Positions 23,501 to 33,684 of a stretch of DNA of 64,000 bases are shown here, in pieces. Made by a program: the position numbers and the translations under genes. Each line of letters starts with the position of its first letter. Positions within the stretch are counted from its first letter, which is position 1. A model generated the notes under the pieces. That model searched no databases. It saw nothing but the letters and a program-made list of their open reading frames with translations, and was not told the origin of the DNA. Source of the stretch: Endomychus coccineus (lineage: Eukaryota; Arthropoda; Insecta; Coleoptera; Endomychidae); contig OY294068.1 of NCBI GenBank assembly GCA_958510875.1, positions 165,390,388 through 165,454,387 of the forward strand, read 5' to 3'.

Positions 23501-25250
23501 TTTTATTTAATCATACTTATATTCCGCCTCTACCATATAATGTTTCAATGTATTTTGTAGCTTCTATTGTTAATTATTAAATTTATATTCGGTTTTGTTA
23601 CGTAAAATGCCGATTATCATTCAGGTGATGTATACATAGAAATCGATTGCATTTTTGAAAGTAATTTATTCATCGTTATAGAGTGAAATATATTTAGTAT
23701 ATACATTTAAAACGAATAGCAGAAATATTTGAAATGATATACATTTATAATAAAAGATACTAATTACAGAACAATTATTTCTTGTTTAATTAATCCCCCA
23801 AATCACATATCGAGGCGATTCCCTTGCCAACTATCATTATAACTATAAGTAATGATTTTCGTGACCCATAAGGAACTTATGTAACGTAACACGAAAAAGC
23901 TGTGATCAATTGATCACGAGACTGTCTCTCTTTGCTTTCAAAATAGCTAACAGAAAATATGTAGGAAATGATTTAGAAACTGCTAATGAAAGACGTTATA
24001 TTGAAATTTTATCCAAATGATCTACACACACGGTATGTACGACCGTGTCTACACACTGTATTTTGCAAATCTATGTTTGATACTGACACTTGCAGTCACA
24101 TGAACTACCACAGAATAAAGACACATCGTCACATCGATGACGCCACTTGAATCTAAAATAAGAATTTCGGACTCTTCTGCAGATTAAATATATACGTGTG
24201 ATATATATTTATAACGAAACGAGACAAACACGGTTGTTCATATGGTTCAATAAAATATAATAGTTCCATTTGAAAAAATTAAGATGGTTGTCAGAAATAC
24301 CAATACTACTAGAAACGGGACTACCGCACTCAAAAACAATATAGTTCCTATTTTCACAACTGCAAAATTTTAAAATCCATACACTAATAGCAACGACGCA
24401 ATCGTCGCCATAGTGGGTTACGCACATATCACGCACACATATCAAACAAGTTTTTGAACCGATTACAATAATTCCCTTATACTATATAATACGTATAGTG
24501 AGAAAAGTGAAAAATTTTTTCTAGAAATTATATATATGAATATGCACGATTCATAGACGTGTACTAGTTCTAGTTTTGAGTCATAGACTTATATAGGATA
24601 ATTAGTCTCAGTTTCGTGTCTAGTATAGTATCCATGGTACCACGGTGCGCATACTACGATGTGAATTATTGAGAAGACAAACTCTGGACAAAAGTAATTA
24701 CGTACTTCTATATTATGAAGTATCAATAACTTAACTCATTAAAAATAAAAATGTAGTATTCAAAACCTCGATGGTATTTCTTTTGTTAGTTTTCAGTATC
24801 AAAGTTTTAGAAGGATAAATGAAAGTTAACAATACTCACCAGCGTGACTGGTATGTGTGTATGTGAATATACCATTCTGCCCCATCACTATTTTATTCAG
24901 CACTATATACAATCTTGCACAAAATGTTAATATCAGTTCATTTCGACTCCGGCACTTTTAATTTCTTATTTTTTGTCACGATTAGTATCAATCGCGATCG
25001 CGTAAATATAAACTCTATTCGACGCTCTTATAAGATGGGTTCGACAACTGTCTAGAAATTAGGAATAAAGTGGCCTATTCAAGTCAAGATGCCCATGATA
25101 AGAAAAGAGGACTAAGCTGTCTGGAGGTTTATTAAATTTGTTTAGTTTAGGAAATTTGTTCTATGTAGGCAGGATCAAAAGTTTTCTTACAACAACATAT
25201 TCGACAATTTTAAATGTCGAAAGATTGAAAGAATAATATTAAATTGATGC
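20531..25250. other. 4.7 kb gene-poor region
   Basis: Uniformly AT-rich with only short, unrecognisable open frames on both strands. I found no conserved protein motifs, RNA genes or long inverted repeats by reading. A short sequence tacgaccgtgt at about 24040 recalls the terminus of the 11.97-12.59 kb MITE but is too short to call. Confidence 0.45.
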
Positions 25251-25600
25251 CCATATATATTCCTAATCTATGCTTGAAAGGACTAAAGAGTTCGAGTTCT
25301 CTTGCTTTTAGGTCCGTGCAGATAATAAACCTATCCGTGGCAAAGGACATTGTCGGTCACAGCAGAAGGGTTTGTTTCTCGATGTTAATTAAATATTATA
25401 ACCATAGAGATACATTATCTAAATTACATCCCAGCACAACACGTTTTACTGTCCTTGAATTTCATCTGCTTGTTCTAGTACCTGTTTAATTTGAATCTGT
25501 AAATACTCATTATACTACTATATACTTATTCTGATAGAATTTCAGATTCAGATCTGCGTGTCCGTGGTAAAGAGCATTGTCGGTCATAGTATTGTTTTTA

Positions 25601-28600
25601 CAGTGGCGGCTGGTGCTAAAGGGCACAAGGGCACGTTCCCACCCAACCAACAAGATAAAGACAAGAAAATTCGCTTGTAATTCAGTGCATTATTTTATTC
25701 CGCACGTCAGGCGACAGGCGCATGCAATTCTAACCCTCAAAACTATGTTCCGGGAAACATTCTGAAGTGTACCTATTTCAAGTATGATTCGGCCGACTAC
25801 GGTTATCTTCGCTGTAAGCGCTTATACCGTCGGTTTGGGGCACAAAGCAACGTGAATGTGAATTCAATTCGCACAAAGCAACGTGAATGTGAATTCAATT
25901 CGAAGACGTGAAGTGATGATGGAAGTAAATTGTGTGCAAAATCTTTCAAAATACCCGCTATCATTTGGGGAAAAACTCTTCATTAAAAAGTATTCAACAA
26001 AAATATCTATAAAAAATACGAGTGGATATGCGGATGTTCAGTAATTTATGTGCTTAATTTTTAAGAAAGAGGTTGTGCGTGGAATAAACAAGGGTTGAAT
26101 GATTTAAAACACATCGCAGAAAGGGCAAAGAAACACGAAAATTCCGTTTCTCACATGAATGCATACATGGATTTGTGTTCTAGGCAAAGTGGACATACGT
26201 GAACAGTTAGACAGTGCTTATTAGCGACATAAAATTAAGCTTAACGAAGTTGAGGACAAAAATCGTCAAATTTTGCGCCGGTTATTTAAGTGCATAAAAT
26301 TTTTCGAGGCGATGATTAGACATTGACATCAGAAAATCCAGGTATTTATGTAGGCTTAATTAATCAAATTTGTAGCTGAATTAGACGCTGCGCTTACAAT
26401 ACATATGAAAGGTTCAGGTTCACAAGTGTTGAAAGGCGTCTCAAAAACTATTCAGAACGAATTGCTAGATGCAATATTGCAAATTTACAAGCAGGAAATA
26501 ATAAAAGAAATTAAATCTGCAAATTGCATTGCTGTGGAGTCCGATGAAACTACAGACACCTCTAATCATCAGCAAATGGTTATTATTCGATATGTGTTTG
26601 ATGGACAAAGTTTTGAACGGTTTTGGTCTTTTTTTAAGCCGGGTGAATATAATGCTGATGTATTAGCAAAAACAAAACTATTTTAAATTCTCCTTCTGGG
26701 TTTGATAACAATAAACTAATCGCTCAAAGTTACGATGGTATCCAAGCCATTATCAAAAGAACATTTCCACATTCACATTATCTATTGTTACGCGCATCAA
26801 TTTAATTTAATTATTGAACGAGCGACTCAGTGCAATAAGAAAGTAAAAATTTTCTTTGCAAATTTGCAGTCATTTTCTCGATTGCCAAAACGAACGGTAA
26901 TTCTTGATGAAATAGTCAAACGTAGATTACCACGCGCTGTTCCTACACGCCGGATTTTCAAAAGTCGAACTGTGAACACATTATAAACTCCAGGATTCTT
27001 TCAAAGAATGTTTAGATAAAATCATTGATGAAGATGGGATGGATTCAGTTACTACTAGTGAAGCAAATGGTTTATTGAAACATTTGAATTGCCCGGAATT
27101 TCTCTACTGGTTGAAAATATTTCATTCATCATGCCACATGTTGAAATATTATTTAATTAGACTCCAATGCACGGGATTGACAATGCTCAACTGCAAAAGG
27201 CAATCTAACAATTCCAACAGCAAATTATTCGAATTGGAAATTCTACTGACTGACAATCAGAACCTGCTAGGAAAAGACAAAAAACGACAGCTGGAGATAA
27301 CAGAGCTGTTATTGCAAAGGAAATATGTCGCTATTTCAAGTCAAATTAGCGCGGTTCTTTTCACGAGGAAACGGAAACTGGGACCGCTACCCGACATTCG
27401 TCTGTTTGGAAGGTCCCTGCACATGAAAGGCTCAGTGAAGTACCTTGGAGTTATCCTCGATGCTAAACTGAGCTGGAAAATGCACCTGGAAACCCGGGTT
27501 AAGAAGGCCGCTGCTTCCTTATGGGCATGCGTTCTGCATTGAATCTACACGGCCATGATCCGTGTCCCGTCTGGCTCTGAACAAGGCTGAACGACTTGTC
27601 TGCGTGGGGATAACTGGGGCTATGAGGAAAGCGCCCACCAGGGCTCTGGAGGTTCTGATGGGGATCGTTCCTCTACAACTCCCTATCAAGACGGTGGCTG
27701 CGGGTACGGCGTATCGGTTGGCTGGTCTGGGCCAGTGGGTCGGTGCGTCTAAGCATCGCTGTCATGGCAAAATTTGGGATTGGGCAGCCGAGAACTGCCC
27801 GATCCTCCGACACACGCAGGATGCGATAGCGCCTGCTGGCAGGTTTCAAACACCAGACATCCTCATAACCCAGAGGACGGACTGGGAGAACAAGAACTCT
27901 GGGCCGCTTCCGCCAGGGGGACTCGTGTGGTTCACGGACGGGTCTAAGACTGGCGAGTCTAGCGGAGCCGGAGTCTACTCGTGTACACCCAGAAGGGAGA
28001 TTTCAGTTTCCCTAGGTGGCCACGCAACCGTTTTCCAGGCTGAGTTCTGTGCAATACCGACATGTGCCCTGGAAAACCTTCGATTAAACTACCGAGGTAG
28101 GCGGATTTACATCTGCACTGACAGCCGAGCGGCCCTGGGCGCACTTCGAGCCCACAGAATGACTTGTCTTGGAGTGCAGGGAAACTCTGGTTGAATTAAC
28201 CAGAAGGAACAAACTCCAGCTAGTGTGGGTACCTGTCCATTCTGGTGTGAAGGGAAACAAAGTGGCCGATGAATTGGCCAAACGGGGCTCCTTGAGCGGC
28301 CCTGGCGTGATCCCACGATCGGAATTTCATCGACCACCGGGCTCCACGCCCTCAAGGAGCTACTGGACAGACAGTGGCTCTCGATCTGGCGTGGTTCCCC
28401 AGGCATGAGGCAGGCGAAGCTCCACATCAGCGAATTCTCTCTATGAGCAGGAGAGGCCTAAAACTGGTGACATGCCACTGTCATCTGAATAAACATCTAC
28501 ACACAATGGACATTGTCGAAGACCCAATTTGTAGTAGATGTGGGGAGGCGGTTGAAACTGTTTCTCATATCCTAGCAGAATGTCCAGCACTGGCTTCTCT

Positions 28601-28849
28601 CAGGCTACAACACCTCGGCAGTACACATATGCCGCTTGAAACAATAAGAGATATCAGTCCATGCAAAATCTTAGCTTTTGGCACTGCCTTAGGCTTGCTA
28701 GACTGATTCTTGGACAATGGACCCAATCAAGCGGTCTAAGTGCTCCGGACTCGTCCGCCCCCGTTTTGATTGATTGATTGATTGATTGAAGTCAATTTAG
28801 CGATTTTTTCTTGTGCCCACCCTGTTTCATAACTCACTAGCCGCCACTG
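25601..28849 (+). mobile_element. hAT transposon (ZMYM1/DUF4371-like transposase), disrupted
   Basis: Inverted ends: cagtggcggctggtg at 25601 and cactagccgccactg ending at 28849. Flanks ttgttttta and ttgtatta are compatible with a decayed 8-bp target duplication. From 26405 the plus strand encodes part of a DUF4371-type hAT transposase: LKGVSKTIQNELLDAILQIY, then AVESDETTDTSNHQQMVIIR and RYVFDGQSFERF. The frame breaks at 26686 and resumes with YCYAHQFNLIIERAT (26787). The dimerisation domain is missing or displaced by the LINE inserted at 27352-28788. Base composition of the hAT part is AT-rich like the surroundings, whereas the inserted LINE is clearly GC-richer. Confidence 0.85.
27352..28788 (+). 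mobile_element. 5'-truncated jockey/I-like LINE inserted in the hAT
   Basis: The insert starts in the connection region of the polyprotein (HMKGSVKYLGVILDAKLSWK). RNase H follows with WFTDGSKT, VFQAEFCAI, CTDSRAALGAL and VWVPVHSGVKGNKVADELAK, so all the expected acidic residues are visible. A C-terminal zinc-knuckle-like CSRCGEAVETVSHILAEC precedes the stop at 28704-28706. The 3' end is (TTGA)n. It is flanked by 14-bp direct repeats, aagtcaaattagcg (27338-27351) and aagtcaatttagcg (28789-28802), one mismatch: a target-site duplication. A few frameshifts (near 27543 and 28195) make it inactive, but it is the least decayed retroelement here. Confidence 0.9.
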
Positions 28850-29201
28850 TTGTATTATTCCTAATTTTAATATCACAATCATAGAATTACATTTTCTGTA
28901 TTGCATCCAATCCAGGCAGCTTTACTAGAATTGATAAAATAAATGTGATTCTGCAAGGATCTAATGTTGAGTATACAATTTTTGCAAACAATTTTCGAAT
29001 TTTATAATTTTAAGAAAATCTCCAGAACATCTTAAAATAAAAAAGACATGAGGTATGATGTGATAATTCTCTTGTGAAAAGTAATAATTAAAATATTATT
29101 GAACAGTAAAGTATATTACACTATGCATACAAGTTTCTACAATTTTTTACAAAACATAACAATAGATTAGAAATACGTTCAATTAAATCACAGGATGACA
29201 A

Positions 29202-29473
29202 TTAAACTACTTTTTTCTGTTTGGCTTCTTCTACATCAATCAATTCATCTATGCTTTCAGGTTCATCATTTTCTTTAGATTTACTTTCCGTATTTTTATC
29301 TTTCAAATCGCTTACATTCTTTCCATTTTCAGTATTAGCAGCACTATTTACTTCCCTATTATTCTGATTATGATTATTAAAATCTACATCTTTTAATAAT
29401 GTCTTACCTTGGAGGGCTTGTTTTATTGCATTTAAAATTTCTTCCGTTTCTGCAGACGTGAAAACTTTTTTTC
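29202..29473 (-). CDS. Possible alternative terminal exon of the DnaJ/Tid gene
   Basis: Preceded on the minus strand by an acceptor (tttttaatttag), the exon reads KKVFTSAETEEILNAIKQAL and then an Asn/Lys/Glu-rich tail ending EAKQKKVV and a TAA stop at 29202-29204. Its entry phase (two bases completing a Gly codon) fits the donor of DnaJ exon 6 at 34500, and equally a weak potential donor (gttaat, 33689-33688) in exon 7. Either splice would give the DnaJ protein a longer, highly charged C-terminus. Alternative C-termini are known for fly and human Tid/DNAJA3. It could instead be an exon of an unrelated minus-strand gene. RNA evidence would settle it. Confidence 0.5.
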
Positions 29474-29934
29474 CTAAATTAAAAATACTTGATTTCACTA
29501 AACAGAATTGCTTTATTTACAATATCCAAATTTATCACTAAATAACAATAACCAGCATTAAATTTCAGCATAAGTTACCCAAATATTAATTCTAAGGAAT
29601 AACACAATTGCAATAATTCTGGGACAGTCCATAACCCAAAAAATTATAAAGTATTTAGCTTAAATAACAGACATTCCCTTTTCAATTTATATTTAGTCTG
29701 GTAAAATTGGCATTTCACATCGTAATTTTGCCACTATTGACCGATTTGGACGTTCTTAATGTCAAAATATTCGGGAAAGCACCCCGAACCAGAAGATCCC
29801 ATTTTGAACCTGCGCTTTTTTTTATCCCTATTTGTTAATTAACAATTAAGCCTCTAATTAATTGTTGATTTGGACCGATAATTAATAAATAACGTATTTG
29901 ACAAAAAAAATATGGAAGAAAATTGGCCGCAAAT

Positions 29935-31340
29935 CTTTACTCGGAGGTTTTCGAGATCATGAATCCGTCGCCAGAATCGGAGAATTCTACTTATTTGGCT
30001 GGAAAACTAGGCATTTTCGTGGAAAATTTCTACGAAAATCTACAAATGTTGCATCACGAGCGTAAAAAACACTCGGGTGTTTTCGAGGTCACTGATCAGG
30101 ATTCTGTTGTCAGAATCAGAAAATACTACATATTTGGCTGGAAAACTCGGCATTTTCATGAAAAATTTCAACAAAAAACTGTAAATGTTACATCACTAGC
30201 GTAAAAAAAATCACTCGGGGGTTATCGAGATCGCTGATCACGAACCCGTTGTCAGAATTGAAACATTCTACTTTCTTGACTGGAAAACTTTGCATTTTCA
30301 TGGAAAATTTCAACAAAAAACTGCAAATGTTGCATCACTAGCGTAAAAAAAATCACTCGGAGGTTTTCGAGATCGCTGATCACGAATCCGTTGTCAGAAT
30401 TGAAAAATTCTACTTTATTGACCGGAAAACTTGGGATTTTCATAGGGAATTTCAACAAAAAACTGCAAATGTTGCATCACGAGCGTAAAAAAGTTCACTC
30501 GACGATTTTCGAGGTCGCCGATCACGAATCCGTTGTCAGAATCGGGAAATTCTACTTTATTGACCAGAAAAATCGACATTTACATAGCTGCATTATGAAA
30601 CCTGAAGAAAGAAAAGCGCAAAGCAAAAAAGAAAAGTTGGCGTTTTTTCATTTTAAACAGGAAATAAATCAATTTTAGATACATTTTTGGCTAATTATGA
30701 ATATGAAGTAATATTTTATGAAATTTTCTTCCCATTACGAAAAAGTATAAGACTATTAACGAAGGATTGTGATTAATATAAATCATGTTCAATTTTCAGC
30801 CAATGGGAAAAATGTATGTGGTACTACACTAAAAGTATTTATGTGAAATTATTTTCCAGCAAACTGTGATTTTAAATCTCCAAAGTTCAAAGAAGTTTTA
30901 GAAGTAAGGTAACATGAAAGCAATTCTGATCTTAAATCAGAAATACAATACTACAAATATTTTGTCCGTTCTACCTCAACCTCGAAAACTCTCGAGTGTT
31001 TTTTTACGCTTGTTTGCACCGTTTGCAAATTTTGGTTGTAATTTTCCATGTAAATGTTGAGTTTCCCAAATTTTCCGATTCGGCGACAGATTCGTGATCA
31101 GGGAGTTCGACAACCCCCGAGTGATTTTGTTACGTTAGTGATGCAACATTTGCAGTTTTTTGTTGAAATTTTCCAATGCAGAGTTTCCGGTCAATAAAGT
31201 AGAATTTTCCGATTGTGACAACGGATTCGTGATCAGCGACCTCGAGAACCCCCGAGTGATTTTCTTTAAAGCTAGTGGTGCACCGTTTGCAGATTTTGGT
31301 TGTAATTTTCCATGAAAATGCCAGTATTACTAATGAGCTC
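29935..31340. mobile_element. Foldback array with ~142-bp units
   Basis: Five direct units on the plus strand are marked by ttttcgagatcgctgatcac-like sequence at about 29943, 30076, 30217, 30359 and 30501 (spacing 133-142). Two to three units in the opposite orientation lie at 31000-31330 (gttcgacaacccccgagtga, ctcgagaacccccgagtgat). The 400-bp centre (30600-31000) is unrelated. No transposase. It lies in the intron between the two candidate last exons of the DnaJ gene. The unit core is related to the arrays at 7.1 and 33.0 kb. Confidence 0.8.
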
Positions 31341-31414
31341 AAGTCAGCGAATCAGCTGCCCGGAACTATTAGTTTTTAATATTACTGATCGATCTAGAAC
31401 AATGACTATAAATA

Positions 31415-31980
31415 CAGTGAAACCTGGTTAAGTGGGACCTGGATAAGTGAGCAACCTCTATTATTGAGAGTTGCAATGAGGTCCCGGTGCTTTTTCATTA
31501 AATTACCTCTGTTAATGGGACTTTTTGAACCTGGTTAAATGAGATTTGAATTCTAAGACTTTTTCGATGTTTACCTCTATAATTGAGACTCTGTAGCTCA
31601 ATTACCTGTATAAGTGAGACAAATTAATCAGGTTTTAACACGTTTTGACATGTTTGTTTACATACATTTCGGGTCGTCTTTCGCGCATGCTTTGTTTGTC
31701 AAAACTGTCTCAGGTTTTGACCTAAAAAGAAGGGAGTAAAGTGTACAAAATCAGATTATGATTGTGGAAAGTCGCGTGATGAATTGTACCCATTTCTATT
31801 AACTTTCCCACCTCTAAAAATGGAATAACGGCACATTTCGACCTCTGTAAGCGGGGCCTCTGTAAATGAGACAACTATAATTTTAAACCTGCTTAATTGG
31901 AAAACTGAATTATTGGAAACCCTCAATAATTGGTACGTATGTCTTGGTCCCTTGAGATCCAAATTAACCAGGTTTCACTG
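31415..31980. mobile_element. pogo/Tigger-type MITE
   Basis: Ends cagtgaaacctggttaa (31415) and ttaaccaggtttcactg (31980) are perfect inverted repeats, flanked by TA on both sides (31413-31414 and 31981-31982), as in Tc1/mariner/pogo transposition. The 566-bp body has internal half-repeats of the end sequence (cctctgttaatgggac, cctctgtaaatgagac) and no coding frame. Confidence 0.85.
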
Positions 31981-32227
31981 TATAAATAGACGCAGCATCG
32001 GCTATACGTTACTATAGCTGTGTTTGAGGTCAAAATTCTGAGGGTGGGGTTAAGAGAAGAACGAGGTGGACACAGTTTTCCTCCAGTTTTAACCAGATAT
32101 GCTCCACTTCGAATTGACGAGTTGCCGACTCGCACTTTCATGTAAGTAAATGTGCATTTTAGTTTCTAGTCAATGATCTAGACTATAGGAACCTTACCAA
32201 TTTTATCTGGCAAAAGCCAACATAAAA

Positions 32228-32257
32228 TATTTATTTATTTATTTATTCATTTATTGA
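32228..32257. repeat. (ATTT)n microsatellite
   Basis: Short run of attt repeats with a single interruption. Confidence 0.8.
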
Positions 32258-32894
32258 ATACAAGACCTTTTTGAAACATCAATCTCTGAAATACTGACGA
32301 CTATTTTTTAGACGTTTTTACGTTTATGCAAATAATTATTTATACAGTTCATGTAGATTTGAAGAAAATTTAGTTCTAGAGTTGACATTAAATTCCCACT
32401 AATGAAAGGTTACATTTTCCCGACATGATAAGCATAATAATTGAAGAAAGCAGTGCCTAGATGCAGACTTTCGACTGCTACATACTGTGTTAACTCAACT
32501 ACATTCAAAGAAAAACGAATTCTTCATGGCGTCAAATCGATTTCTTTCACTATACTAATAATACAAAAGTTTATCTGAAAAACTACTTACTTGTGATGTA
32601 TTTCACCTATATTCAAAACTTGTTAGCCGCAAAGTGTGCAAATTTTGAATCACCCAATTTTAATCCATGATTATCAAGTCATTAAAATATCCTAGTTTCA
32701 AAGATGTTGATAAGATGTTTATTTTCACAGAATAAAATTTCAAACTAAAGAGGTAATGATTAAAAGTGGTAAACTTAGATCTAGATGTCGTATAAAAACC
32801 TGACACTTCTTTTGCCCCACATATTCATCATGATAGTCTTCATCTGAAGAAGTCACTATGAATATATGTAGCGACACAATAAATTGTTCTTTTA

Positions 32895-33425
32895 GTCCAG
32901 GCTATGAACCGGGATTTTAGCTATAATAAAAAAAAACATGTAAGTTCGAATCAAAATTTTTTTTTTATTAGCTTCAGGAGGTTCTCAGGATCATTCCCTA
33001 AAACCTCTTGGGAACCCCAACCCCACCTACCCCTACAATGGATTGCAAGTAAATCTGGCTACGAATTCGTGATCAGCAACCCAAAAAACCCCCTTGGTGC
33101 ATTCGAAACGCCAAAAAGACGTAAATTGCAAAATAACATATTAGGGGTGAGAAATTTGTCAATTTTGTCGATTTGACCACCCCTACGATGGATTGCAAGT
33201 AAATCTGGCTACGGATTCGTGTTCAGCGACTCAAAAAACCCCCTTGGTGCACTCGAAATGACAAAAACACGTAAATTGCAAAATAACATATTAAGGGTGG
33301 GTAAGGTTGGGGTTCCCAAGAGGTTTTAAGGTGTATGAATGATCCAGAGAACCTCCTGAAGCTAATGCAAAAAAAAAAAATTTATTCGAACTTACATGTT
33401 TTTTTTTCCGGTTCACAGCCGGACT
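32895..33425. mobile_element. Small foldback element with two ~150-bp units
   Basis: Outer arms: ctatgaaccgggatttt, then acatgtaagttcgaatc and cttcaggaggttctc on the left, matched by gagaacctcctgaag, gaacttacatgt and ccggttcacag on the right. The interior has two direct units (landmark ggattgcaagtaaatctggc at 33040 and 33190). In reverse complement each unit contains TCGCTGAACACGAATCCGT, a motif shared with the arrays at 7.1 and 30 kb. In the intron following DnaJ exon 7. Confidence 0.75.
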
Positions 33426-33684
33426 ATTTAACATGGTACAGAAATTATAGTAACATTCTAAGCTTATCTTATTTTAACCCTATTTAGTTACTTATACGTT
33501 CGTTAACTAGATGAAATTTAATGAAAATTCATGTACACATAATTGTTTCCAAGGTTCAAAAACTTACTGACTACCTGACCTGTCAAATATTATTATTATT
33601 GCAAAAGCTAATCTATACATAACGTAATTTGGGTAACTTATGCTGATTATATAATCAAACTATAGAATTCACTAGATTCACTCA

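Noticed and set aside
29923..30678. Open frames of 93 and 95 residues as genes
   Set aside because: They fall wholly in the foldback array and simply reflect its repeats.
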